55,822 bases of DNA from Dolichospermum circinale AWQC310F (GCF_000426925.1 NZ_KE384678.1:4935-60756), one strand, 5' to 3'; positions 1-9,881 are shown, counted from the first letter of the stretch. Program-made: numbers and translations. Notes: generated by a model from the letters alone, not told the origin.

Positions 1-2540
1 CGCATTAATCCTGGTTGAATCTGGTCAATTTGCGCTTCTTTGAGATCATAAGCAATTCGCGCTTGTTCATGGAGGAAAGCTTTAATTTCCAAAATTCCCA
101 TATCTTCCAACTGGCTAGACTGCATATCAGCCAACAGGTAAACAAACTCTTTTACCTTACTCACTAACTTCTCCAATTCCCATTCTTCCGAAGGTAAATC
201 AGGGTTAATGTAATAATCAACGATGTCGTCCATGGTTTGGTGTGCGTATTTGATCACCTGTTCCTTCAAATCTTCGCCTTCCAAGACCCGACGACGTTCC
301 GCATAAATAGCCCGACGTTGGTTATTCATCACCTCGTCATACTCAAATACCTGTTTACGGATATCGTAGTAATAGGTTTCTACCTTTTTCTGTGCGCCTT
401 CTAAGCTGCGAGTCAACATACCCGATTCAATAGGCATATCTTCTTCGACTTGAAACGCATTCATCAATCCAGCAACGCGATCGCCTCCAAAGATGCGTAA
501 TAGGTTATCTTCTAAACTGAGGAAAAATCTTGTAGTTCCGGGGTCGCCTTGTCTTCCCGCCCGTCCGCGTAATTGATTATCAATGCGTCGTGATTCGTGG
601 CGCTCTGTACCAATGACGTGCAAACCCCCTCGTGCTACTACTTGATCATGTTCGCGGCTGGTAAATTCCTCATATTCACGTTTAATCTCTTGGTAGGCCG
701 CCCGCAATTTCTGAATTACCACATCATCCGTAGGGGCTTTTTCCGCCGCTACAGCCACTTTATCTTCTGCTTCCAACTCCGGTAAACTACGTTCGCCGTA
801 AGCCTTGACAGCCGCCTCTACCGCCGCTTTTAAAAGCTGTTCTGTTTCCTTTGTTAATTGGGTGGGGAAAATTTCTGGAGAAGCCCGCCAAGTTTTCACC
901 TTTTTTCCTGGAACAAAACCCTGTCCACCACCGCTACCACCTATAGGTAATCCAGAAGCCCTCTGGATACCAAAACTATCATCATCTTCCGGTGTGACAA
1001 TGCGGGGCATAAAATATTCCCGCAGTTTCAACCTGGCCATATACTCAGAGTTACCACCGAGAATGATATCTGTACCACGTCCCGCCATATTAGTAGCGAT
1101 AGTTACAGCCCCACTGCGTCCAGCTTGGGCGATAATTTCCGCTTCTCGTTCTACGTTTTCTGGTCTAGCGTTGAGTAACTCATGGGGAATTTCCATTTCT
1201 TTGAGGAGTCGGCTCAGGAGTTCAGATTTTTCGACACTAGTTGTCCCCACTAACACAGGTCTACCATTTTCGTGCATTTCGGCACATTCTTTAGCGATCG
1301 CTCTCCATTTCCCTGATTCGGTTTTAAACACCATATCAGATAAATCTTCCCGTCTTCTGGGCTGATTTGTGGGGATAATTGTAACTTCTCGTTTATAAAT
1401 CTTTTCAAATTCCACCTCTTCGGTTTTTGCAGTTCCCGTCATTCCCCCCAACTTGGGATACAGCAAAAACAGGTTTTGATAGGTAATGGTCGCCAAAGTT
1501 TGGGTTTCTGGCTGAATTTCTACCCGTTCTTTCGCCTCAATTGCCTGGTGTAATCCATCACTCCAACGCCTACCGGGCAATACCCGCCCCGTAAATTCGT
1601 CTACAATCACAACTTCATCATTGCGGACAATATAATTGACATCTTTGAGGAACAATTCCTTCGCTTTAATTGCATTAAAGATAAAATGCGCCCAAGGGTC
1701 TTCCGGGTCAAATAAATCTGTCACACCTAGTTGATTTTCTGCTTCAGCAAAACCCTCATCTGTCAAAAGAACATTACGATCCTTTTCATTAACTTCGTAA
1801 TGTTCATCTTTTTTGAGAGTAAAAGAAATTTCCGCAGCTTGTAAATATTTTTCCGTAGGTCTTTCCACCTGACCAGAAATAATCAGGGGTGTCCGGGCTT
1901 CATCAACTAAAATTGAATCTACCTCGTCAATGACGCAGAAATTAAATGGCCGTTGCACCACCTCGGACATAGAGGTAGCCATATTATCCCGCAGGTAATC
2001 AAAACCTATTTCACTATTTGTTACATAAGTAATGTCACAATCATAATTTTTTTTGCGTTCACTGGGGGTCATTGTAGACTGAATTAGCCCCACACTCAAA
2101 CCCAAGAACCGATGTACTTGACCCATCCATTCTGCGTCCCGACGGGCTAGATAATCGTTAACGGTAATTACGTGAGCGCCCTTACCAGTCAAGGCATTTA
2201 AGTAACTTGGTAAAGTCGCTACCAAGGTTTTTCCCTCACCGGTTTTCATTTCAGCGATTTGCCCATTGTGAAGGATTATACCGCCTTGTAATTGAACATC
2301 AAAGTGGCGCAATCCCAAAACACGTCGACCTGATTCCCGAACCACAGCAAAAGCTTCTGGTAAAATATCATCTAGGGTCTCACCCTTAGATAGTCGTTGT
2401 TTAAACTCGACGGTTTTAGCCCTTAACTGTTCATCAGAAAGCGGTTTAATATCTTCCTCTAAGAGGTTAATTTCTGTAATGTCAGGTTGGTATTTTTTAA
2501 GTTTACGAGCGTTGGGATCGCCCAACAAAAGTTTTAGCAT
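1..2540 (-). CDS. secA: Preprotein translocase subunit SecA (3' end beyond the window)
   Basis: SecA is the ATPase motor that pushes unfolded preproteins through SecYEG in the plasma and thylakoid membranes. The minus-strand reading frame starts at 2540 with [20 protein letters not shown], the usual cyanobacterial SecA N-terminus. It carries the nucleotide-binding loop [10 protein letters not shown] and the DEAD-like [17 protein letters not shown] segment. About 846 codons are present; cyanobacterial SecA is about 930 residues, so roughly the last 80 (C-terminal linker) lie beyond position 1. The frame is open throughout. Several shorter open frames on the plus strand inside it are shadows. 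It is a single-copy housekeeping gene with no obvious operon partner here. Confidence 0.97.
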   Translation of the reverse strand, partial: MLKLLLGDPNARKLKKYQPDITEINLLEEDIKPLSDEQLRAKTVEFKQRLSKGETLDDILPEAFAVVRESGRRVLGLRHFDVQLQGGIILHNGQIAEMKTGEGKTLVATLPSYLNALTGKGAHVITVNDYLARRDAEWMGQVHRFLGLSVGLIQSTMTPSERKKNYDCDITYVTNSEIGFDYLRDNMATSMSEVVQRPFNFCVIDEVDSILVDEARTPLIISGQVERPTEKYLQAAEISFTLKKDEHYEVNEKDRNVLLTDEGFAEAENQLGVTDLFDPEDPWAHFIFNAIKAKELFLKDVNYIVRNDEVVIVDEFTGRVLPGRRWSDGLHQAIEAKERVEIQPETQTLATITYQNLFLLYPKLGGMTGTAKTEEVEFEKIYKREVTIIPTNQPRRREDLSDMVFKTESGKWRAIAKECAEMHENGRPVLVGTTSVEKSELLSRLLKEMEIPHELLNARPENVEREAEIIAQAGRSGAVTIATNMAGRGTDIILGGNSEYMARLKLREYFMPRIVTPEDDDSFGIQRASGLPIGGSGGGQGFVPGKKVKTWRASPEIFPTQLTKETEQLLKAAVEAAVKAYGERSLPELEAEDKVAVAAEKAPTDDVVIQKLRAAYQEIKREYEEFTSREHDQVVARGGLHVIGTERHESRRIDNQLRGRAGRQGDPGTTRFFLSLEDNLLRIFGGDRVAGLMNAFQVEEDMPIESGMLTRSLEGAQKKVETYYYDIRKQVFEYDEVMNNQRRAIYAERRRVLEGEDLKEQVIKYAHQTMDDIVDYYINPDLPSEEWELEKLVSKVKEFVYLLADMQSSQLEDMGILEIKAFLHEQARIAYDLKEAQIDQIQPGLM

Positions 2541-2784
2541 GGCAGTTTATAGAATTAAATCAGGAAGGATGGAGATTCAAGCTTTGGCTATATGATTATA
2601 GACGTTTAATCTCACCCAGCCGCTTTGCTTATGGGTGGGTGGAAAATGAGAATTTACTCAAAAACCGAATTAAAAAACTGATCACTTATATACAATCAGT
2701 GGTTTTAATTATTATTTTAATATTGAAACTGCCTAATCGTCACATTTTGCCGTGAGAAATTATGTTTCGCACAAAGGCACAAAG

Positions 2785-2934
2785 TTAAGAGTTTACAGGA
2801 TTTGCACCGTGGGCGCTGGTGGCGAATCCGAATATACAGCCCATAGCCACACTTGAGCCAAAAATCACTAACATCACGATGAGTAGTTGGCGTTTTAGTC
2901 GCTGGTGGGATTTACTTTTTGCTAAATTTGCCAT
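2785..2934 (-). CDS. Small single-pass membrane protein, unknown function
   Basis: A 49-residue frame beginning MANLAKSKSHQRLKR and ending GANPVNS. It has a basic, lysine/arginine-rich N-terminus, then one hydrophobic segment (about residues 17-38, QLLIVMLVIFGSSVAMGCIF), then a short polar tail. This is the layout of a small inner-membrane protein with its N-terminus in the cytoplasm. It sits about 240 bp upstream of secA on the same strand and 16 bp downstream of the next minus-strand gene. I do not recognise the family. The clean charge and hydrophobicity pattern argues that it is real, but nothing shows its role. Confidence 0.6.
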   Translation of the reverse strand: MANLAKSKSHQRLKRQLLIVMLVIFGSSVAMGCIFGFATSAHGANPVNS

Positions 2935-2950
2935 AGAGTTCTCAATTTGA

Positions 2951-3559
2951 CTATTTATTTGCAGTAGGTAGGGGAAAAGTTCCTAAAATTTCATCAACTC
3001 CAGCACCTCTGGTTTCACCGTCTTTTACCCAATCATTATTATCATCTGTGAAACCTACTCCACCTTGAAAATAACATTGGAGTTCTATGAATTTTTTATC
3101 TTCTGATATTAAAAAGTTGAAAGCTCCCCATTTTGTAGCACATTCAAATTGAGCTTTTTTGACTTGATTACTGTATTTTTCTTGTAGATATTTAGCATAG
3201 GGTGGATCGGTGGGTAAGGGTGTTAAAAATTTATATTCGTTTCCTAGAGTTGGTAATTTACCTAAAGAAAATCCCTCACGACTACCATCTTTAAGTTTTT
3301 TAGCATCCCAACAAGTAAGAGAAACTTTTTTCTTTTCATCAAAAACTTCTAAACCGATAATTTTATTAGCTGGACATTGCTTTTTATATCCTTTGATATA
3401 TTCTGGATAGAGTTTAGTTAATTGTTTAAACAATGTTTCGCATTTTTGTTTCCCCCCACAAGATCCTTTAATAATTGGACTTTTTATGGGTTTTGCTAAT
3501 ACAATTTTTGAGTTCAAAACTTCTAAACCAACTAAGAGACTAACTAATGTTGTAATCAT
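2951..3559 (-). CDS. Putative secreted protein, unknown function
   Basis: I do not recognise this family. From the ATG at 3559 the product is 202 residues: a hydrophobic start (MITTLVSLLVGLEVL), then a polar domain with about eight cysteines (for example GSCGGKQKC, KKQCPANK, LTCWDAKK, FECATKW, LQCYFQGG), suggesting disulfides outside the cytoplasm. It ends in VDEILGTFPLPTANK. The frame stays open upstream to 3757, but codons before about 3600 lie inside a palindromic repeat (3621-3715), so a start there is unlikely. The first residues after ATG lack the lysines of a normal signal peptide. A non-ATG start near 3590 (IELKNLILLFP) would supply one and remains possible. Confidence 0.55.
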   Translation of the reverse strand: MITTLVSLLVGLEVLNSKIVLAKPIKSPIIKGSCGGKQKCETLFKQLTKLYPEYIKGYKKQCPANKIIGLEVFDEKKKVSLTCWDAKKLKDGSREGFSLGKLPTLGNEYKFLTPLPTDPPYAKYLQEKYSNQVKKAQFECATKWGAFNFLISEDKKFIELQCYFQGGVGFTDDNNDWVKDGETRGAGVDEILGTFPLPTANK

Positions 3560-3620
3560 GGGGAATAAAAGAATTAAGTTTTTTAATTCAATACCTTGTC
3601 CAAATTGAAAAAAGTCTTGA

Positions 3621-3715
3621 TTTGTAGGTTGGGTTGAGGTACGTTCACGAAGTGTGGCGAAGCCATAACCCAACATGAGCGTCGGGTTGCGCTGTTGCTT
3701 AACCAGACCTACAAA
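3621..3715. repeat. Small palindromic repeat element (MITE-like)
   Basis: The ends are inverted copies, TTTGTAGGT at 3621-3629 and ACCTACAAA at 3707-3715. The interior has GTTGGGTT and its near complement around CATAACCCAACATGAG. This matches the AACCCAACCTAC-type repeats common in Nostocales. It contains no gene. It extends the open frame of the adjacent minus-strand gene, so start codons inside it should be distrusted. Confidence 0.6.
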
Positions 3716-3844
3716 AAATGGACAAGGTATTGTTAACTTTATCATATTTGTAAACACTTCTGTTGTTTATTTTTTGTTACCAGCGTCGAGAAGAAAATTT
3801 CCCAAAATAAGAATTGCCTATGACAGAGAAAAATTCCGAGTTAT

Positions 3845-5335
3845 TTAACTTTCTACAGGCAAGAAAATCGTCAACACTTCGCCATTTTGAGGACGTTGAC
3901 GGACAATCAACTTGCCACCAATTGCTTGAAATAAATGTTTAGTTGCAGCTATATTTAAAGTAATTACGCCTGTTTCTGGTTGGAACATTAATAATTGACC
4001 TAAAGATTTACGAATTGGTGGTGTTGTCATGGAGCTTTGGGGATCTTGACAATTAAACTGAGGTGACAATTGTAATTTTAGTTGATCACCAGCGGTCATT
4101 ACTTGGACTTGAATACAACTTCCGGGGGGTAAACTGCGAGTAAAATTCTCCATTAAACCTGTGAGTACCCGGTCTAGCATAGCAGGATTACTAACCACCG
4201 TTGGCAGTTGCTTAGGCAAGACCACATTTAAAGTTAAATTACGGCGAGTTGCTGCTTGTTGCCAACGGGGAATACTTTGCTTTAATACTTGATCTAAACA
4301 CATTGGTGTTAGTTGAGCATGGACAGCTTGGGAAAATTTTGAGACTAGGGGTTGTTGGGATAAGTTTTCTAATTCGGCTGCCTTAAATAATAACTCCATT
4401 CTGTCAATTTGATCAGTACATTCATGATCAATAACTTCCAGACGACTGATAACATTGACAGGTAAATCCTGGTGTTTTAATAGCAACCGTGTCATCATGC
4501 GAATTGTTGTTAAAGGGGTGCGGACTTCATGGGCAAAAGCTTGTAGTAATTCTACATCAGGACGAGATGGATGTTTTGGCGGTGGAGTAGGTGAAGGAAC
4601 AGATGATAAAGTATGGGTAACTTGTGGATTACTTTCTGGGATAGTTAATTCCTGAAGTAATAATTTACTAAATTGCATGATAGTGTGATAGTCTGGAGCA
4701 ACTAAAGGATAGTTTTGGACTTTAGTATCTAAATCAGCAAACAATTCTGGATTAGTTAAAACTACCCTAGAGCCTAAAGATTGCCAAGCTTGTTGTACTA
4801 TTTCTGGTGCAAAGGAAAATAAAAACTCTTTCTGACCATTTTCAAGTTCAGACAAAACCAGCACTAATCTAAATTCATCTGTAAAGACTAAACAAAACTG
4901 CTCTGCTGCGAGAGGATCAGCCGGTAATAAAGGTAAAATAGATTCTTGAAAAGTAGGAGTTTCAGGAGAAATAGTTTCTATATTATTAATATTATTAATA
5001 TTATTAATGTTATTTACATTCTGGAGGATTTCTGGGGGGATAATAAACGGCATCAAAGCCAAAGGGTTAAAAGGTTTTGCAGAAAAAGTTATCGTTTGTA
5101 AATGTTGTGTTAGTTCTGGGTGACTAAATAAGGGGGCAGGTGCGGCTAAAACCAAACCTGGGTTAGTATGGGGTAAAGTCGTAGTCAGGGACCGGAAAAA
5201 ACCCAACAGCAGGTTTTCTGTGGCCGCGAGACTGACACACCATTGATGTTCGGCCTTAGCCGTGGAACAGTCAGCCTTATGAGACTGACTTGAAGATAAA
5301 ACTTCCTTGAGACTTGGCAAAATCCATTTGTACAT
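3845..5335 (-). CDS. Sensor histidine kinase with degenerate ATP-binding half
   Basis: A 496-residue two-component sensor with no membrane segment, so probably soluble. Residues 1-240 form an unassigned, possibly DICT-like sensory region, interrupted at about 107-119 by a low-complexity run of NNI triplets. The HisKA domain follows: LLQAFAHEVRTPLTTIRMM, with phospho-acceptor His269 and the dimerisation helices after it. The C-terminal HATPase region is recognisable from PAMLDRVLTGLMENF (N-box-like) and the closing IGGKLIVRQRPQNGEVLTIFLP. The usual DxGxG and GxGLG loops are not clear, so kinase activity may be weak or lost. No response regulator gene lies next to it. Start chosen at the first ATG, 5335. 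Confidence 0.8.
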   Translation of the reverse strand: MYKWILPSLKEVLSSSQSHKADCSTAKAEHQWCVSLAATENLLLGFFRSLTTTLPHTNPGLVLAAPAPLFSHPELTQHLQTITFSAKPFNPLALMPFIIPPEILQNVNNINNINNINNIETISPETPTFQESILPLLPADPLAAEQFCLVFTDEFRLVLVLSELENGQKEFLFSFAPEIVQQAWQSLGSRVVLTNPELFADLDTKVQNYPLVAPDYHTIMQFSKLLLQELTIPESNPQVTHTLSSVPSPTPPPKHPSRPDVELLQAFAHEVRTPLTTIRMMTRLLLKHQDLPVNVISRLEVIDHECTDQIDRMELLFKAAELENLSQQPLVSKFSQAVHAQLTPMCLDQVLKQSIPRWQQAATRRNLTLNVVLPKQLPTVVSNPAMLDRVLTGLMENFTRSLPPGSCIQVQVMTAGDQLKLQLSPQFNCQDPQSSMTTPPIRKSLGQLLMFQPETGVITLNIAATKHLFQAIGGKLIVRQRPQNGEVLTIFLPVES

Positions 5336-5557
5336 AGGTTTTTGTCCCTTGATTGCAGAATTGCTACAGTAGCTAACGGTGGCTAGGGAGATGTTTGCAC
5401 CTTATAATCATGGGATTATAGACCTTGGTGTGAAGAAGTCAAAGTCGTACAACCGAACAATTAAGGTGCAATTTCCTCAATTTTTGACTTTTTAAGCGTC
5501 AAGTCTCAGGTAACAGAGTCCAATTACCTATTATGAATCCGTTATTAATTAAAAATA

Positions 5558-5580
5558 CCTGGCGACTAGAGACCGCCAGG
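5558..5580 (-). terminator. Rho-independent terminator of the acyltransferase gene
   Basis: CCTGGCG (5558-5564) and CGCCAGG (5574-5580) form a perfect 7-bp stem with a 9-nt loop. Read on the minus strand the stem is followed by TATTTTTAAT. It lies 7 bp after the stop codon of the minus-strand gene at 5587-6429, the right place to end its transcript. Confidence 0.7.
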
Positions 5581-5586
5581 CCAATG

Positions 5587-6429
5587 TTAATAAGTAGCTT
5601 GTTGGATGAGAGTATCTAACTCCTGCTGCATTTTGCTTCTGACTAACTCATAACATTCATTAACATAGGTGCGATCGCTTGCGGCTTGTTTCCCATAGCG
5701 TGGGAACACAATCGGGGGACAAACCCTAGTATAGATAGATATGGGTAAGGGAATATTAGGTAACGGACCAAAAGCCAGTCCCCAAGGTAATCCTAGATAA
5801 ATAGGGAAAACTAAAGGGTCAACTCCAAATATCCAAGGCATCCCCATGTTATGGAATTTCTGCATGATCTGATATATATCAGCTAGAACAATCAGGGTAT
5901 CATGTGAACCCCAGGAAATCGCCGGAACAATAGGGACATTTTCCCGCAGAGCTAACTTAATAAACCCCTGACGTTGAGCAAAGTAAATTTTATCTCGCAT
6001 TGCATGGGGGCGAAAGACATCCTCAGCACCACCAGGATAAACTAAGACACTAGCACCAGCCCGCAAAGCCGTGTAAGCCATTTTGGGATGCGCTCTGACT
6101 GCACCGGCTTTCATCGCCATTTCTGCTGCTGGAGGGAAGACATCCCAAACCTTGGGGTGCATTAACCCATAAATCTGGCGTTGTACACCAAAGCGACGAT
6201 ACCAATCATATAACATCATTGATGTGTCTGGAGATGCTAGTCCGCCATTATGAGAACCGACAACGAGAATTTTTTCATCTGGGACATTTTCCCAGCCACT
6301 GGTTTGGACTCGAAAGTAAAAGTTATATAACAAGCCCAATATGGGCATCATAGATTCGATGAACTTTGGATCTCGTTGATCCAATGACCACCCTGTATTA
6401 GTCTTTTGAAGATGTTGCAGTTTTAACAT
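5587..6429 (-). CDS. Lysophospholipid acyltransferase family protein (MGAT/DGAT-like)
   Basis: A 280-residue membrane-associated acyltransferase of the LPLAT superfamily, which moves acyl chains onto glycerolipids or related alcohols. It shows the altered catalytic block VGSHNGGLASPD (His plus downstream Asp) and the second block VYPGGAEDVFRP in place of FPEGT. Both are typical of the MGAT/DGAT-like branch rather than of PlsC. A later stretch, LAFGPLPNIPLPISIYTRVCPP, fits the acceptor-site region. Cyanobacterial members of related branches have been linked to neutral lipid or acyl-plastoquinol synthesis; a similar substrate here is inference. It stands alone, with its own terminator at 5558-5580 and an ATG start at 6429. 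Confidence 0.82.
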   Translation of the reverse strand: MLKLQHLQKTNTGWSLDQRDPKFIESMMPILGLLYNFYFRVQTSGWENVPDEKILVVGSHNGGLASPDTSMMLYDWYRRFGVQRQIYGLMHPKVWDVFPPAAEMAMKAGAVRAHPKMAYTALRAGASVLVYPGGAEDVFRPHAMRDKIYFAQRQGFIKLALRENVPIVPAISWGSHDTLIVLADIYQIMQKFHNMGMPWIFGVDPLVFPIYLGLPWGLAFGPLPNIPLPISIYTRVCPPIVFPRYGKQAASDRTYVNECYELVRSKMQQELDTLIQQATY

Positions 6430-6629
6430 CAGGAAATTTGATCAGGATTTACACGGATGAAATAATCCGTTATTTTGCAGTTTTATCTAGCCTAACGTAA
6501 GCTTTCCAATATTTCCCGTACTCCGACTAAACATCCTCTAATACTACACAGTTTCTCAGTTTGGCAAATCACTAACTAGCTACTAACTTTAGTCTAACTA
6601 AGACTAGAGGATTTATGCAAAATGTAGCT

Positions 6630-6653
6630 GATAGCGCGGGTGGCGTAGCTATA
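6630..6653. repeat. Degenerate copy of the GATAGC...GTGGC dispersed repeat
   Basis: GATAGCGCGGGTGGCGTAG followed by CTATA. It is a divergent copy of the short repeat also found at 26211, 30229, 42310, 51225 and 54065. It lies between divergently transcribed genes. Confidence 0.45.
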
Positions 6654-6761
6654 AACGTTATTATATAGGTGGGGTAGCTCATGAATTACCCTACTTCTGC
6701 TCTGTTTTGGGTAAGTTCATTGACAAATTACGTTATCAACCTAAAGGGGTGTAGAAATAAC

Positions 6762-7196
6762 ATGAAGACTTTGAGACCATTGACAATTGTTCCCTTGGGG
6801 TTAGCAATAAGTTTATTGCTTAATGAGGCTAGTTTTGCCAAACCCCCAATTACTGAAATTAAAAATCCTCTCCAGATAGACCCAATAATTTTAACTGGTA
6901 TGTCCGGGGGAACAGTTAATACTGATTGCGGGTATATTTCCACTACACCTAGTCAACTGATTGAAATCACAGATTCAGTACCATATCTACAGTTAAGATT
7001 AGAGAGTGAAGGACAAGCAACGCTATTAATTGATGGTCCAGGGGGTCGGTTCTGTGTACTTAGTAATGATGATCTGAAAAGTAAACCAAAACTTTCTGGT
7101 TACTGGACTAAGGGAAAATACTCAGTGTATGTGGGTGAATTATCAAAACAGAATCATAATTATACCCTTTCTATTTCACAACAACAACAAAAGTAA
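6762..7196 (+). CDS. Secreted protein of unknown function
   Basis: A 144-residue product from the ATG at 6762, preceded by the purine-rich AAAGGGG about 10 bp upstream. It has a signal peptide (MKTLRPLTIVPLGLAISLLL, cleavage probably after ASFA). The mature part is rich in beta-forming residues, with conserved-looking SGGTVNTDCGYI, YLQLRLES and TLLIDGPGGRFCVL and a Cys pair. It ends in YTLSISQQQQK. This layout is common in small cyanobacterial exported proteins, but I cannot name the family. The frame stays open upstream to 6681 without a plausible leader, so the internal start is preferred. Confidence 0.7.
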   Translation: MKTLRPLTIVPLGLAISLLLNEASFAKPPITEIKNPLQIDPIILTGMSGGTVNTDCGYISTTPSQLIEITDSVPYLQLRLESEGQATLLIDGPGGRFCVLSNDDLKSKPKLSGYWTKGKYSVYVGELSKQNHNYTLSISQQQQK

Positions 7197-7723
7197 CAAT
7201 TTTAGCTTTGTTACCGGATAAATTTTGTGGGGTGGTAATCTGATCTGGGCAACTATAGTCAGTATCCTTGTGGATTACTAAGTATAATAGACTCACGCCA
7301 ATCTTGGCTGAGATTATTTGCAGCAATCAGATTATGAGAGTCTCAAGTTTTGGCAACAAATTGGACTCCTAACATGATATTGGTATTACAGTGACTCAAT
7401 TTCTATGATAAGTTCACAAATGTTATGGGTTGTCCAAAGCTATTAATAGCAGAGATAACAGCCTACTACAGTCATTCTGTAGAAGGATTGTTTTTTGTCT
7501 AACCAACTCTTAATTACCTATGAATAGCATCCGACTCCACTGGAGTTAGACGGTATGAAGGTAATTATGTCTCAACTATTTTCGGTAATGCCAAAGTTTT
7601 GCCAACAATAATTAATGCTAATAGCTATTAGCAAAGACAAATCACCCATCAGTCATGAACGGTATAGAAATTTAGTATCGCTATCAAAACTTGTGTTAAT
7701 GATCAAAATCTTGAAGGGGAAAT
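7197..7723. other. Intergenic region upstream of psbV
   Basis: A gene-free stretch of 527 bp. The one clear element is the hairpin at 7462-7486. The remainder is AT-rich with no open frame that has a start and a ribosome site. The psbV promoter must lie in its right half. Confidence 0.6.
7462..7486 (+). terminator. Hairpin followed by a T run
   Basis: CCTACTACAG (7462-7471) and CTGTAGAAGG (7477-7486) pair over 10 bp with one mismatch and a 5-nt loop. ATTGTTTTTTG follows on the plus strand. It is either a late terminator for the secreted-protein gene ending at 7196 or an attenuator-like element in the psbV leader. Confidence 0.5.
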
Positions 7724-8215
7724 ATGTTTAGAAGACTAATTGGGGTTGTTGTGGTTACTATTTTACTGACATTACAGTTGCTTGTCGGTAATGCAACAGC
7801 GGTAGAACTAGATGAAGCTATTCGCACAGTACCATTAAATGCCCAAGGCGATACCGTTGTCCTCAGTTTGAAACAGGTCAAAGAAGGCAAAAGATTATTT
7901 AATTTCGCTTGCGCTCAATGTCATGCGGGTGGAGTTACTAAAACTAATCAAAACGTGGGACTTGAACCAGAAGCTTTAGCAGGTGCTTTACCCAACCGTA
8001 ATAATATTGAAGGTTTGGTAGACTATCTTAAAAATCCGACCACCTATGATGGTGTAACAGAAATTTCTGAAATCCATCCCAGTATCAAGAGTGCGAATAT
8101 TTTCCCAGTCATGCGAAATCTGACAGAGGAAGACTTGAAAGCAATTGCTGGACATATTCTCTTACAACCAAAGGTTGTTGGTACAAAATGGGGTGGTGGT
8201 AAAATTTATTACTAA
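7724..8215 (+). CDS. psbV: Photosystem II cytochrome c-550 (PsbV)
   Basis: PsbV is a lumenal extrinsic subunit of photosystem II that stabilises the Mn4CaO5 cluster and the chloride and calcium requirement. The 163-residue precursor has a 26-residue signal peptide ending NATA, and mature VELDEAIRTV is the classic PsbV N-terminus. The haem site CAQCH is at 63-67. The second haem ligand is His118 in SEIHPS. Numbered from the mature end these are His41 and His92, as in characterised PsbV. The C-terminus KWGGGKIYY is also typical. Length is full and the start at 7724 follows GAAGGGGAAAT. Transcription looks monocistronic. Confidence 0.97.
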   Translation: MFRRLIGVVVVTILLTLQLLVGNATAVELDEAIRTVPLNAQGDTVVLSLKQVKEGKRLFNFACAQCHAGGVTKTNQNVGLEPEALAGALPNRNNIEGLVDYLKNPTTYDGVTEISEIHPSIKSANIFPVMRNLTEEDLKAIAGHILLQPKVVGTKWGGGKIYY

Positions 8216-8522
8216 ATTTACCATAATACAGTCAAATAATCAATAATAGAGCTTATGTGAGTTAAGTGGAAAAAAACCTGGTAATTCCGTTGATAATTGC
8301 CAAAATCATCGTTTTGGGCAACTCTGGAAACTCTCATAAAACAGCAAGAGTTGTGAAGTCACATAAGGCATATAATACATAGTAAGGGCAGAATTACTTT
8401 GCCCTTATTTTTTGTAGGTATTACTTACAGCGATTTTCATGTAAATGAACCACGGTTTTTGTTTCGCGCCGGAAGAGGTTAATCAACTCACCTATGGCCA
8501 ATTACCTATTACTTTGATTATT

Positions 8523-8684
8523 ATGAACCGTGTTCGTTCTAAATCCGATTTACCGGAAAAAATTTGTGTAGTCTGTCAACGTGCCTTTACTTGGCGGAAA
8601 AAATGGCAAGATTGTTGGGATGAAGTAAAATATTGTTCGGAACGTTGTCGTCGTCGTCGTTCTCAGGCTAAAGATGAGACTTAG
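8523..8684 (+). CDS. DUF2256 small zinc-ribbon-like protein
   Basis: A 53-residue protein starting MNRVRSKSDLPEKICVVCQR and ending CRRRRSQAKDET. The two cysteine pairs, CVVC and CSERC, surround FTWRKKWQDCWDEVKY, the DUF2256 signature. It probably binds zinc; its function is unknown. The frame stays open upstream to 8445, but that part (MNHGFCFAPEE) is encoded by a sequence that recurs inverted near 12337-12363 and so looks repeat-derived. The internal ATG at 8523 matches the usual family N-terminus. No strong ribosome site is visible. Confidence 0.8.
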   Translation: MNRVRSKSDLPEKICVVCQRAFTWRKKWQDCWDEVKYCSERCRRRRSQAKDET

Positions 8685-8730
8685 GGAACATTGACCACGA
8701 CTGACGCAACTGGGATAATAAGATGAAATC

Positions 8731-8799
8731 GTAGTTAGGACTTTAGTCCTATCTGCTAAACACTATGGTAAGACTGATCAGGGCTAAAGCCCTGACTAC
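8731..8799. repeat. Palindromic repeat with AGGGCTAAAGCCCT core
   Basis: It starts GTAGTTAGGACTTTAGTCCT and ends CAGGGCTAAAGCCCTGACTAC-like at 8799. The ends are near inverted copies (GTAGTTAGG and CCTGACTAC). It is a small non-coding mobile repeat type frequent in Nostocales. Confidence 0.6.
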
Positions 8800-8930
8800 A
8801 AATCATATTATATTTATCATATTTTATGATATTTTATCTATAATTTTTTGTGACACTTGCATCAGTCCTATTGACAATAGTTAATTGACAATTAACATTT
8901 AATATAATAACGAACAAATAAGAAAATAAC

Positions 8931-9881
8931 ATGACATTACAAGTACAACCTAAATTAATTATTCATGGTGGCGCTGGTAGTTCTCTGCAAGGTAAGGGGG
9001 GATTGATAGCGGTTCGCAACTCTCTATCTAAAATAGTTGCAGATGTTTATACTCTTTTACTGAATGGTGCAAATGCAACAGAGGCTGTAGTTCGAGGCTG
9101 TCAAATGTTAGAAGATGAGCCACGCTTTAATGCTGGTACTGGTTCTGTACTGCAATCTGATGGACAAATTCGCATGAGTGCTTCTATCATGGATGGGACT
9201 ACTGGCCGTTTTAGTGGTGTAATTAATGTGTCACGGGTAAAAAACCCGATTGAAATGGCATTATTTTTACAAAATTCCGATGACCGAGTTTTGTCTGATT
9301 ATGGTGCGGCTGAGTTAGCGCGGGAGTTACAAATTCCTAGTTACAATGGTTTAACTGATTTGCGCTTGCAAGAATGGACTCTAGAACGTCAAGGTAATTT
9401 TCAAAGAACTATGGCTGGGGTGGTAGCAGAACCAGAGATGGCATTAAGTAGTAATGCGGGTAGTGGAACTATTGGTGTTGTGGCTTTAGATGGTGATGGT
9501 AAATTAGCTGCTGGTACTTCTACAGGTGGTAAAGGCTTTGAAAGAATTGGGCGCGTCAGTGATTCAGCGATGCCAGCGGGTAATTATGCAAATCTTCATG
9601 CGGGTGTTAGCTGTACAGGTATTGGTGAAGATATTATTGATGAGTGTTTAGCCGCTAAAGTTGTGGTGAGGGTAACAGATGGAATGTCTCTACAGAATGC
9701 GATGCAGAAATCATTTACAGAAGCGCAGAAAAATAACAGGGATTTTGGAGCGATCGCTCTAGATGCCACTGGCATGATATCCTATGGTAAAACCTGTGAG
9801 GTATTACTGGCTGCTTACCATAATGGAGAAAACATTGGTGATACTTTAGAATGGAATGATCAAGAATTAATTGGTCATTAG
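8931..9881 (+). CDS. iaaA: Isoaspartyl peptidase / plant-type L-asparaginase
   Basis: An Ntn-hydrolase that removes beta-aspartyl (isoaspartyl) residues from peptides and hydrolyses asparagine. In cyanobacteria it also splits the beta-Asp-Arg dipeptides released from cyanophycin. The 316-residue precursor has IHGGAGS near the N-terminus, NAGTGSVL at 67-74, and the autocleavage site NAGSGTIGVVALD with nucleophile Thr180. STGG after KLAAGT and GRVSDSAMPAGNYA complete the active site. The precursor would split into alpha and beta chains at Gly179/Thr180. A cyanophycinase-like gene lies at 51 kb in the same window. Start at 8931; the upstream region is AT-rich. Confidence 0.94.
   Translation: MTLQVQPKLIIHGGAGSSLQGKGGLIAVRNSLSKIVADVYTLLLNGANATEAVVRGCQMLEDEPRFNAGTGSVLQSDGQIRMSASIMDGTTGRFSGVINVSRVKNPIEMALFLQNSDDRVLSDYGAAELARELQIPSYNGLTDLRLQEWTLERQGNFQRTMAGVVAEPEMALSSNAGSGTIGVVALDGDGKLAAGTSTGGKGFERIGRVSDSAMPAGNYANLHAGVSCTGIGEDIIDECLAAKVVVRVTDGMSLQNAMQKSFTEAQKNNRDFGAIALDATGMISYGKTCEVLLAAYHNGENIGDTLEWNDQELIGH

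Noticed and set aside
597-2389. Plus-strand open frames inside secA
   Set aside because: Shadows of the conserved secA frame; no family resemblance.
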